Positions 1 through 33,300 of a DNA stretch of 64,000 nt are shown piece after piece. Source of the stretch: Branchiostoma floridae (lineage: Eukaryota > Chordata > Leptocardii > Amphioxiformes > Branchiostomatidae); assembly GCF_000003815.2 (NCBI RefSeq), contig NC_049995.1, positions 14,551,378-14,615,377 on the forward strand, given 5' to 3'. The notes beneath the pieces are model-generated. The model was not told the origin of the DNA, did not search any database, and saw only the letters and a list, made by a program, of their open reading frames with translations. The position numbers and the translations under genes were made by a program. The number at the start of each line of letters is the position of its first letter. The stretch's first letter is position 1.

Positions 1-1453
1 TGAAGTAAAAATGACAATTAAGTTCTTTCCATTCACGTCCGTCACCTTGGCAATATGTATACATACCCTTAGAGAGGAACTTAGGATTCAAATCGCAACA
101 ATAAATTAAGCCATACTCATAAAAGAGATTGGATGTTCACAACAAAATTGTTAAGTACACAAAACAGTTATATTGCAGTTGAAGTGTATAGTATACCAAG
201 CTGTGTAAATGTATTCTCAAACAACACTCAACGACACGGAAACCCCCATGCATTCACAAGACTTAAAAGCGGAACATATCATTAACTCTAATCTTTACCT
301 AAACCGTTGTTTTTGCATTTGACAACAGGCGAGCTAAAACCACTGTTATGTTTATTATGTTTACTGGTAGACACGCTAGACTACAAGTACTTATCCAAAG
401 GTCTAAAACCTTTCAGTAAGGTAAGAATACTAGCGAACAACGTACGGTAACAAACACGGAAGTAAAAACCTTCGAAAATTCCCTTACCGTCAAAACAGCA
501 AGAAAGGCGACGAAAACCGCTCGCAATCCGTTCCTCTTGTCACCGACCACCATTTTGAAGACTTGAGTTGTATGAATTCCTCGGTTTATGTCGCTAGTTT
601 AGCGGTAAGTTCACAAGTTGCTCGTTAAAAGCTAACACGCCTACCACTACCGGACCATGCAAATATGTTTTCGCTGCCAAGTTGCCGTGACCTAACGTCT
701 CAAAACGAGGCGGCTTCGGACGATTCCAAAACCAACCAAAAAGGGGGTTACATTAATTTAAGTCAATTCAAAAGTATAATGAAAGATAAATGTTCTTTCT
801 ATTACTGCATATCTAAACTTGAATGTTAATTCAGATGTAAAATTAGTATATTTCAATGTATATAAGGAATTGAGTATAATGTACAACTTCTATGCCCCCC
901 ACTGTACGCATAGTTGGTATCGCCGTTAGTGATTGCAACATAGGATTGGGGCGATCTATCAAAGGTCGTCTTACACGTAACGTCTTATAATTAGGGACTT
1001 TCCAATGCCCAAGGCGCTAGACACTTCCTGAAGTTCCTTTTCTTACACTCTAGTGACCTCAATTTTCCTAGTCATGTGTGAGGAAGAATGACCAGACAAA
1101 GCCAAAGCGCCAATAATTTTTTAGAGTTTTGTCAAATTTTGTCAGAGTTGAGTCGAGTACTGAGGTTTCTTGGAAATTTTTTTATTTTTTTCTCGGAGAA
1201 ATCTATGCAAGAAATGATATATCTTAATCTGTATCTATATAGCCGGTATAACCACCCTTTGGCTTATCACACCAGCTTCGCAGGCACGCGGCGCGGCAGC
1301 AGCTGGTTTATATATACTAACGTTAGTAGTTAAACCTACAAATGTATACCTGGTAGTAGTGGCCCCTTTTTGCTGACCCCTAGGCCTTTGTTTTTATTTC
1401 CCAAGCATTAAGAAACCGTGTATGGTGCATGATCCATTTTTGTTAACGTTGGG

Positions 1454-1667
1454 TACTCTCCAAGCAGAGGTTAGGCTCCGGCTGGGTTTTTTAGTCGTTT
1501 TTATCGGGCTTTCTATTTTGTAATTTTTCTTGAAGTACGCCAGCTAGGTTTTGATACGTATACAGCAAGATAAAATACAAAACAGAAAGCCGCGATAAAA
1601 AACGACTAAAAAGTTAAAAAAAACAAACAAAAAAAACAGCCGGAGCCTAACCTCTGCTTGGAGAGTA
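1454..1667. mobile_element. 214-bp Mutator-like MITE with 9-bp TSD
   Basis: The element is bounded by near-perfect inverted repeats of more than 30 bases, starting TACTCTCCAAGCAGAGG and ending with the complement. It is flanked by identical 9-bp direct repeats aacgttggg at 1445-1453 and 1668-1676. Long terminal inverted repeats plus a 9-bp target-site duplication are the signature of Mutator-like elements. It has no coding capacity, so it is non-autonomous. A second copy of its left half starts at 29831 and runs into an assembly gap. Confidence 0.8.
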
Positions 1668-2228
1668 AACGTTGGGTACTATTGACAGGTCTCACTGTAC
1701 CTATCTTTGCAAAGTTCAAACCCATATAAGTACACAGCACATGTTTTCCACTTGTTAAACAGCATACTATACTGTCGCCCGCCAGACTTGTTTATCAAGA
1801 TTTTATTTTTTATGTTGACCTTTGGCGCCACGGGTCAGTCACTAGGTGATTGTTCTGTGTAAGTTCTCACGGGCTGAATGTTTTTGTGAATATTCATTCA
1901 CACGAAAAGGTATTCCGGTTTGTTGTGTGATGTTCAACACTCACAGAACACCGATTCGCAACCCTCGTATTGTGCCAGAATTTATAGCTGTATACATTGC
2001 CAAGTAAAACACCTTTGCTTACTTTTAAATGGTAATGTTTTTGAGAGTTTAGCACAGTGTTTTAGGTTGTTTTGTTTAATATACATTCATACGAAAAGGT
2101 ATTCCGGTTTGCTGTGATACGTTAAAGACTCACACTGCACAGAACACTGCTTCGTTTTAAAGTTTAACTACAACTGATAAGAAGATAACAGTTAATTAAC
2201 GTCCATAAAGCATAGGCCTGCGGCGAAC

Positions 2229-2650
2229 GCACTGAATACACCTTTCTCACGCGGCGGCCATGATATATCTAAAACGAGTTCAATGTGGCAAACAAAAGGC
2301 TGTCCATCATAATTAGCAGTTCGACCAATGGTAGCCTGCCAATTACGAAATTGACCAATAAGTGAATGGCTGCAAATTCGTTAAAAATTTGCATTATTAT
2401 GTTTTTATTTTGCATCTCTTAATGGACTATGGGGTCGGTCTACACTACTCTAAATTGCTACATCTTTCGGTGCATAATACTTCTTGTAATATTTATTATT
2501 CCATCTTATATCATGAAAATTTGTGTGGTTTGGGGAAAAACTAAATGGGACCTGATTTTAGAAATAAGTTTTGACTGTTTGCCTCATTGACCTCTTCTTG
2601 GATCTATCATGGCCGCCGCGTGAGAAAGGGGTGTATATCACGTAGGGGTG
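2229..2650. mobile_element. Foldback element, about 420 bp
   Basis: Arms of about 50 bases are inverted relative to each other. The left arm contains cacctttctcacgcggcgg at about 2239 and the right arm contains its complement at about 2614-2635. The interior is AT-rich and non-coding. I could not fix the target-site duplication, so the borders are approximate and the superfamily is open. Confidence 0.6.
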
Positions 2651-3587
2651 CAGCCACACGAGAGTGTAAATCAAGTCCGTATTGACATTCTTACTGAATA
2701 TATACGCAGCCGTACGCACAACACGCACCTTGATCGTTTTGTGTCAGTTTTACGAAACGAATTAGGTGCGTACGACTGCGTATGATATGCTGACTTGATA
2801 TACACGTTTCGAGGACTGCACCTTGAAGTGAATTAGTAAGTACATGGCCTGTTACCACGTACCAGAAAACTGTGAACATTATAGTTTCTTCATAGATTTA
2901 ACATCCTGGCTATCTTGTTTATATAGTTTGTACACTGTAGATAAAAGTAGTAGTCCCATAGCCTTTTTAGGCCGTTTTTAACGAGCCTTGTGTAGAAAGA
3001 AGACATTGGACAGAGAAAGTTGTGTTAAGTTTCTTTCCCATAAGCCCAAGAAGTGTAAAATGCACCTTTGTTAGCCCAAAGGTTTCACACTTGTCACATT
3101 CTTTTCTCTTTATTTATCGTATTTGTAAAACACAATAATATACACATGGTGGGACAAAAACAACATACTTTGTGTATACATATGCATATTCATAGCCAGT
3201 ATATTTCAACAAAACTTCAGCATGCAGAGCTGAATATGTAGCTCATAAACTTGGTTGTCTTGTAACTGCAGATTCTGATAAAATTCTTTTTAGTACGTTC
3301 TTCTGGGGAATATACCATTTGCTCTATATGTGCTGTAAAAAAATGGTAAAGCTAGTAACAAAGCCTTTTGAGGACCTAGGGACAGTGGGTTGTTATCCAC
3401 AGTATTGAATCCTCTCCTTTCGCTGCCTTTTACCTCCCAAACCAAAGTCAGGTACCCACTTTTACACCGGGGAGGAGTGAGGCAAGTCGTGTTGTCTTTT
3501 CCAAGGGCACAACATCAGTGGTATTTCAGGGGTTTGAACCCATTACCTAGGTTCTGGGAAAGCAGGATACCACTATGCCAACATGAT

Positions 3588-3787
3588 GCCATACATATTG
3601 AAGATTTTCCACTGTCATACAAGACGGGGCCACTCCGCCTGCCAAGCATTTATGATTCGTTACTCGAGTCACATGTCTATAAGTCACGTGATCAGAGTAA
3701 CTGAATCATCACTCGACGAAAGTGCGACTGAAAATTCAAGGTAAGCAGATTCGGTGTTGTATGACAGTGAAAAATCTTCAATATGGA
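3588..3787. repeat. Inverted repeat pair, about 35-bp arms
   Basis: The sequence catattgaagattttccac near 3594 is repeated in inverted orientation near 3768 with few mismatches. This gives a possible hairpin with a loop of about 130 bases, probably a decayed MITE. No clear target-site duplication was found. Confidence 0.5.
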
Positions 3788-4956
3788 TTACATCAACACA
3801 GATGAGCTTTCATTCTAATATGATGCCACATTTTGTGCAAAACTCAATGTCTTTCCTGTAAAAATACAATAACCTAATTTTGAAACCTATGCTTTTCTTC
3901 AAGTCAAACCAGTTACATTTAAAGGTTCTCATACTAAAAAAAAAAAGCTAATGCTAAATTGAAGGAACAGTTTTAGGGCATAAATATAGTAAGATGGAAT
4001 ATTTCCTAGCAGCCCTCCTTTTTCTTGTTTAAAGTTTACTTTAATATATCCAAGAACCATGGGATCAAATTGATATGGCCTTAGGCCAGACCGATTTAAT
4101 TTCTTGGTTCACGGATTCGCTCGCTCCTATTTTTTGGAAAAAAAAATAAAAATAAAAACTACTACTCAGCAAATTTTCACCATTAATGAAACCATTCACC
4201 AACTTTCTGGTGTAGCAAATTGGCCTTTTATATTATAAGCTCCTTAAAGTGTGGGTACAGGTGCTGTTACTGTACAAAAATAGTGTTTTTGTACTTTTTT
4301 CAAGCTGAAAACTTTCTTTCTTTATGTTTTGGTTTAGCCGTTACCTTTACCCCAACCAATTTACAATTTTTATTTTTATTTTTATTTCGCCCTCTCGCTC
4401 CATATTTTTTATGAAAAAATCCGTGAACCAAGAAATAAAATTGGTGTGGCCTTAAGCTTCCATATGAATGATAAATAGCATCTAGATTTCTTCAACATAT
4501 TTGTCCAAATCTTCCTCTTTTTGTTCAACTTACTTTAGCGACATCTTATTCATTACAGCAGTATGACAACCGTTTCTTTTTATACACTTGTCTTTGATAT
4601 AGTTTCATCTTTATAATACAGGTGGCTGAACAAGTTAATTCTTTAACTTCTGTCAGCCATAATTACAAAACATAAACAGAAAAGTACATGTAGTTCTGAA
4701 TAGTTGTTACTGCTTCCCTCTGATTGGTCACTTATCCTAACCAATCACAGGCTACTTGGTACAATCTGATTGGCTGATGGTCACATGGCCTATTTGTTAC
4801 TGGTGCTTTGAATGTAGCCTTAGCATAAATTATTGGTCAACTCGTGTTTTTTAAGGTTATTAGATATGGACAGTACTAAGGAAAAAATGTTGCTTTTGGT
4901 TTTTTGGTTACAAAGAACAGACAAACCTGCCAAACCTAGCCTCTTTTGGTGTAAAC

Positions 4957-5400
4957 TAGGGTTGGGTACCGGTACAAAAAATTCAGGTTCATGTACAGTA
5001 AAGGTCCAGATGATCAGGTCCTGGTCCGGACCTGAACCTGGACCTAATTATCTGTGAAAACTTGTAAATGAGCAATACGCAAAACAATAGTCCATTTCAC
5101 TCCAAAGGATTCTGTTTGCTGGAGTATCCAACATCCATTGACATATTAAAATCCTTTTCGAGTCATGTAACCAACGCTAATTTACTAGCTCTGTTTTTGT
5201 GACCAAGTCTGACTGGTACATGGTAAACAAAACTAACAACTCTCCTCTACTTTGCTCTTGTTCTTTTCTTAAGCCCCTGCCAATAAAATCTGTTCATCTT
5301 CGAATCAGTCCAACATCGGGTCCACTAATTATTTTTAGGTTCGTTTTTCTGGACTGGTCCAACAAGAAAAAAAAAGGTTTTGTACCAGTACCCACCCCTA
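4957..5400. mobile_element. hAT-type non-autonomous element, 444 bp
   Basis: Terminal inverted repeats of about 23 bases (TAGGGTTGGGTACCGGTAC on the left, complement of TAGGGGTGGGTACTGGTAC on the right) are flanked by an imperfect 8-bp duplication, gtgtaaac at 4949-4956 and gtgtcaat at 5401-5408 (6 of 8 match). Inside are palindromic blocks of 'ggtccggacctgaacc' type, which also occur in the element at 57021-57439, so the two are related families. Confidence 0.65.
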
Positions 5401-5513
5401 GTGTCAATCATTGGCGAGGGACATAAGATCCCAGAATCCCTACCTAGCAACCCTACATTTTTCTGGACAGAAACACAACTTCCATTTTCCTAGAACTAAG
5501 AAAGTTTCCTGTG

Positions 5514-28073
<22,560 letters not shown>

Positions 28074-28088
28074 CTTGGCACGAACTGC

Positions 28089-28096
28089 TGACGTCA
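28089..28096. promoter_or_regulatory. CRE/ATF palindrome just upstream of the WDR48 start
   Basis: A perfect TGACGTCA lies 16 bases upstream of the WDR48 ATG. This is the consensus CREB/ATF site and is common in CpG-type housekeeping promoters. An in-frame upstream ATG begins at 28097 and overlaps its edge. Whether the site is transcribed or promoter DNA depends on the unmapped start site. Confidence 0.5.
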
Positions 28097-28776
28097 CGGT
28101 AATGCGTGCACAACCTGTCGACGTGGCGGGAAATTTGAAAAATTAAAGGAAGGAAATGGACTAAAAATTTCAAATATCTATGATGCTCGCATTTCTATTT
28201 GCTAAGAAGGCTATGTTTTTGGTAGCTTTTGTTTGTCAGTTGGGCACCAAGACAACTCAAGAACGGCTAGATGGATTTGGCTAATGTTGGTGTGTTGGTT
28301 ACGTTAGGTAATGACAAAAATCTGAATGATGTAACGTTAATTTTGGCCGCCTAGTGGCTTGCTTTGGTGCTGCAGTGAAACTTAGTGTTCTGGACATCCT
28401 ATTTTCGCAATATTTAGGTGGTATGTAGCTCTTATGATCGAAATGGAGTGACGTAAGTTTGGGCTCTCTACTGGCAGCGTGCAAGGGCTGACAACATCAA
28501 AGAACTGCAACGAGGTATTCTATCTATTTATTTGAGCATCAATCTGCAATAATATGGCCAATATGCCGCCATATACCAAGAAAATTCCAGCACCACCCCA
28601 CTAACGCCCTCGAATGGCAGATTCCAAAATAAGACCATAGATTTGACCGGTTACTGCCGGGCACAGAAACGGGCCAACGACCTCGCAATGGTATCGGATC
28701 AGTAAACAAAGTATCAGATAAGCTAAACAATGCAGGGATGTTGTAGGGCAGTATAGAGAACGTTACATGATGATTC

Positions 28777-28876
28777 NNNNNNNNNNNNNNNNNNNNNNNN
28801 NNNNNNNNNNNNNNNNNNNNNNNNNNNNNNNNNNNNNNNNNNNNNNNNNNNNNNNNNNNNNNNNNNNNNNNNNNNN
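28777..28876. other. Assembly gap, 100 N
   Basis: Exactly 100 N in the region between the two divergent genes. An open frame across it has no support. Confidence 0.99.
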
Positions 28877-29830
28877 TTTCCATTTGACGAAATAAATTTG
28901 CTCTCTTTGTTCTGATTTAATATGTAATCATTGCTTATAAAAGAAATATTTTTGTAATTGCACTATTTCCAAATCAACTGTGATTTCCGATTCCTTTTTG
29001 CATGAGGTCTCTTGAGCAAATTTCAGTTTTGTCCTAAAAAGTGTGTGAGTGGCTAAAAAATATCTCTTTCAGCATTTTCAAAATACCAACTCCGATATCA
29101 TATTAGATACACAGAAAATCACAAACCATTCAGAAAATCCCTAGCTAGCACCCCTAAGGTTGGAACATTCCTAAACAGGACTGGCTTGGCCTTGAACGCA
29201 GGGTTACAGTAGTAGGGCACTAGAATGAGGTCAACGACCTTGCGGTTTAGGACAATCTAAAACAGTTCCTAGTTTTCTGGTTAGGTTATAAACCGTTACT
29301 GTTAAGTGAAAAAAATATATTCATTGGAAAGAACGCCTTTTGAAAGCTGATAATTATAAAGACAAGACATTCAGTGATATATGCATACAATAAATATACA
29401 TTGGAATATGGGCACACAATATGGTGAACGTAATAAATAGGATACACGTATACAGATACAAAATGTATGTTATCTGTAGGTCAGAAAAATGTGCCAGTAC
29501 CGATCGAATGAACATGATTTTTGAAGTAGACAAAGAAAAATAGATTGTAGAAATACAGGAAAAAACATCCCCCCCCCCCAATATACAAACCTATGTACAT
29601 ATAAATAGAGATTATCTTCGAATGGTAACTGAAAGAAGTGTGTGCTTTCTATCTGCTATCGTGTCGTTTGTGTTGTTTGTATTTGCGATAAATCCTGTGG
29701 TATAGTGTTACAATAGGCTTCTTATAATTACCATATGCAAATGTCCGGACCAGCTAATCAAATATGAATTAAGCAAATTTGACGAAAGAACGAAGACTGC
29801 ATTTGAAACGGCCCACGGTGTCATATTTCC

Positions 29831-30009
29831 TACTCTCCAAGCAGAGGTTAGGCTCCGGCTGTTTTTTTAACGTTTTTTTTAGTCGTTTTTATCGGGCTTT
29901 CTATTTTGTNNNNNNNNNNNNNNNNNNNNNNNNNNNNNNNNNNNNNNNNNNNNNNNNNNNNNNNNNNNNNNNNNNNNNNNNNNNNNNNNNNNNNNNNNNN
30001 NNNNNNNNN
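29831..30009. mobile_element. Mutator-like MITE copy 2, cut by an assembly gap
   Basis: From 29831 the sequence TACTCTCCAAGCAGAGG and the following bases match the left half of the element 1454-1667, including 'agtcgtttttatcgggcttt'. It enters a 100-N gap at 29910. The right end is not visible, so the true extent is unknown. Confidence 0.75.
29910..30009. other. Assembly gap, 100 N
   Basis: Exactly 100 N inside or beside the second Mutator-like copy, about 330 bases upstream of the MGARP-like start codon. Confidence 0.99.
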
Positions 30010-30195
30010 TTAGCCATCGTCAATTTTGTATCATATATATATTTGTATTTAGCCCTTGGGTATAGATTTGCAATAAATATGTTATAACATACCTAAATCA
30101 ACCGATCAATTTAACATATATGGAGCAACGTTGATGAGAACAATGAGTCTATTTACAACGGCCCACGGTGTCATATTTCCTTACCCGTTTCTTCC

Positions 30196-30242
30196 CACGT
30201 GACACCGATCCGATATGCCCTAGTTTCCCGTGCATATTTAAA
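30196..30242 (+). promoter_or_regulatory. E-box and TATA-like motif upstream of the MGARP-like gene
   Basis: CACGTG at 30196-30201 and TATTTAAA at 30235-30242 lie about 100-145 bases before the ATG at 30342, suitably placed for a core promoter with a start near 30265-30275. CACGTG also contains the ACGTG core of hypoxia response elements. Mammalian MGARP is known to be hypoxia-induced, but one such core is weak evidence. Confidence 0.4.
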
Positions 30243-30341
30243 CCCCGTGCCAGTGTTTGGGGGGCCAGACAATACCAGTTGGCGAGGTACGGCTCCAGTT
30301 CCACAGTAGACACAGAACCACACACACAGCCCAGTAGGACC

Positions 30342-33300
30342 ATGTGGCAGGCGGCAGGCAAATTCTCCGGGAATATCGTCAGGAAAAGGCTCTCTCGTGC
30401 CGACAGACGTAAGTATAAAACATTAATCTTCAAGCATACGGTAGCATAAGATAGTATCAAAAGCTGCCAGTGGAGTGAAGTTGGCCTAGGAGTGTGTTTG
30501 GCTCCTAGAGGCAGATGACTCCCTTTGACCAGCTGTACTCATTATTTATAATCAGCCAGCTTTGATACTATCTTATACCACTAGTAAATCTGCCTGGAGA
30601 TTATAAGACATTTTACTTTTAAGAATCTTTGAAATCGATGTATTTTTGTTTATCCCCTTTCTTAAACTAGTCTGTGTAACACAAACTCCGCTGTCCAGGG
30701 CTGTAACTGGCGGGCTGCTATAAGCGAGATTTAATCAGGCTATTCTTAAACTATTGATTGCATAAACCAGTAGCCAGCGTCCGTTTTTCCGGAAATTTGC
30801 TGCGTCTGACGGAAAAATTTTAAAAGCAATCCGTCAACCTTGACGGACAAAAATCCTTGGTGGAAGCTATAGGCGGCTTGGGGACGCCGTCCACGGCCGT
30901 AAAAGCCACACACTGTTTGTTTTGCTATTGTTATGATTGTTGACAATGTGTGTCGGCGCCCTTTCGCATACGATAATCTCATTAAAACCCGTTTTTCAGG
31001 TCTCAGTTCTGCTAATTAATTTTCGCGGTTTTCGCGACGATTGTAATTGGCTGACGGACAAAAAAAATTTCGAGCTGGCTAGAGCTCTGGCATAAACAGA
31101 TGGTTAAAACAAAGTCCATGGTTAATCGACTTACATGAATGCCCGGAATGCATAACGTGGAAAATTAAGAACAATACACATGTGTTGTACTCAATCTGGC
31201 GCTATCAGAACGCTAGAATATTGTTTCATCAAGGAAGTTTTTACAATGGATATTCGTTAATGTTTGGACAAGAAAAAGTAGGTTGTTTATTTTGTCTGGG
31301 ACAAAAGTAGGCCAACAGTCTCTAGGCGGTTTTATTTTGCACTGTCAAGTCGAAAACAATCGACTCATTGTGCTCATTCTATAATAATAAAGAGTCTATT
31401 TAGCCGTCGTAGTGCTTCTGATTATGATTTAATCAAAGAGAACTGCGGTGCAGTTCTTTAAATCACATTTATCGACATTACATAAGCTGGTTCGCGCCAT
31501 GCAACAACAACAACCATGCAAATGTTTAACGGCCCAATATTGGTCTTCTGGATTAGTATGAAACAGTCCTTGTAGGTCGAATTATTTAGAAAACTGAGAG
31601 AATAATTTGCAACAATGGAGACGGATATCGGAGTTAAATTCCAGTAGATTTCTATATCATTTCTGCCGTTAGGACAAGCCCTGCCATTTTTGAGCAAAGT
31701 TCGAAGTCAGTCTAGTACAAGCCGGACATGTGAAGTAAACATGAACAGGTCACCATTGTCTGACGGACTGACGGGAGTGGGTCAATGCACGCAGGTAACA
31801 CTCGGATCAGGTGTCAGTTACCGTACGGACACAATAAAACGACCTATATTTTCAACCGCAAGATAACATCGGTGGCGTAACGAATAAGTTTTTACTTTAG
31901 TAGATTACGGGTTTTATAGGTAACGTTCATCGGCTTCTGTTAAATCGCTACAACGACAATAAACAACCAAATACTGAAGCCATACGGCCAATTTCTGAAC
32001 AAAAAAAATTAAGTTAAAAAAGTGAACAATAACATGGCGATCTGAACTGTCAAGAAACAAATATATTGTACCAAACACGAGCGACCAGTCCCCTTGACGG
32101 CCTCTCTGAAGGACTACCAAGAATAGAAGATCATTTATGAAAGTTTGTGCTCAGACGGGGTTACTCGCGGTCATACATGCTCGCTATTACAAATTCTTGA
32201 GGACGATTACATTTCACAAGTGCGGCAGTGTTCGTAAGATGTTTTTGAGCACCGCTTTCATTTTGAAAACCAACTTTCATCAAACGATTTAAGTCTTGAT
32301 GAAATTGATTGTTGATTCCATCTCCTACCATGACATGGGAAATATGTTCAGGGTATAGGGGCACAGTGCCTTTGTTCCCCTTTTTAAACAAGAAAACATG
32401 ATAATGTATATATTATATAGTTGAAATGGCGATGATTGTCTCTTACTGTTAGTCTTACTATCAAGTTACTATTAAGTCAAGCCTGGCAAAGAACGAGCTG
32501 AATGTTTAGTCCTGTGGATTAGCAGTATTCTTTTTGCCGGATTTTTCTTTTCTTTCTCCCTTGCGCAGAACTCTAGAGACGATGTCACCCATGAAATTAA
32601 GGCAGTGTGGCCTAACTAGAAAACAAATACCCAGACATCCGTGTCTGACACCCTGTGTACTCTAAACCAGGACGGCGTGGTACGCACGTGTTGGCACACC
32701 CGCGTCCTGGAATCTAATGCTTCACGTTGGTTTACTGAATCACAAGTGGGGCAATACCGAAAACATGTAATCTGCACCAACTGGTTGCCAAGAAAGCAAT
32801 AAGGGATTTAAGGAGTTGAAGGCTTTATTTGATGCATGGTATTTAACTGCAGAACTAACTGTATTGCCGAATGTTTTGGGATGTTCTTTTGGCTCAACTT
32901 TGGGTGTGGCGATCTCAGTTGAGACTGTCACCGTCTTTCGAAAGGAACGTGTCATTTGGTGTGTCCAAAACACGTTTCAGAGAAAAGGCAAGCAAACCCT
33001 CCCAATAAAATACGGTACCCTGCTACTGATCAAACAGCAAGGAATCTTGCCAACTCACTAGCTGAACAACACTGACAACAACACGGATATCTAGGTGCCA
33101 TGTAGCAGATCAATACGATAGAACCAGCCAACGCCGCTTGCGTTCAGCCGTTTAGATAAGGACTTGATAAAACTAAATCGGTATTCTGACTTCATTCACT
33201 CGCCGTGCTTCGGTTACCCTGAGAGCCAGCCGGGATCGGGCAGCTAAGACAGTTTATTCGGTGGCCCAAGACAGTCAGGCCCGCCGATCTCCTATTAGCG

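Larger units (their letters stand above)
1..5513. other. Region downstream of WDR48 with no recognised gene
   Basis: I find no exon with recognisable protein similarity here. The open frames, the longest 104 codons at 3390-3704, show no domain, no splice context and no codon pattern like the genes further on. The stretch holds several inverted-repeat elements listed separately (1454-1667, 2229-2650, 3588-3787, 4957-5400) and otherwise AT-rich unique-looking sequence. A direct repeat of about 20 bases around 'aaaaggtattccggttt' occurs at about 1904 and 2094. The 3' UTR of WDR48 probably occupies the last few hundred bases before 5514, but I see no clear polyadenylation signal. Confidence 0.6.
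28074..30341. other. Shared upstream region between two divergent genes
   Basis: About 2.3 kb separates the divergent starts of WDR48 and the MGARP-like gene. I see no gene in it. It contains two 100-N gaps (28777-28876, 29910-30009), a truncated Mutator-like copy at 29831, and a 23-bp direct repeat (cggcccacggtgtcatattt and neighbours) at about 29809 and 30157. Promoter-like motifs sit next to each gene. Confidence 0.6.

Noticed and set aside
3390-3704. 104-codon frame as a gene
   Set aside because: No recognisable similarity, no splice or promoter context, and it overlaps an inverted-repeat element.
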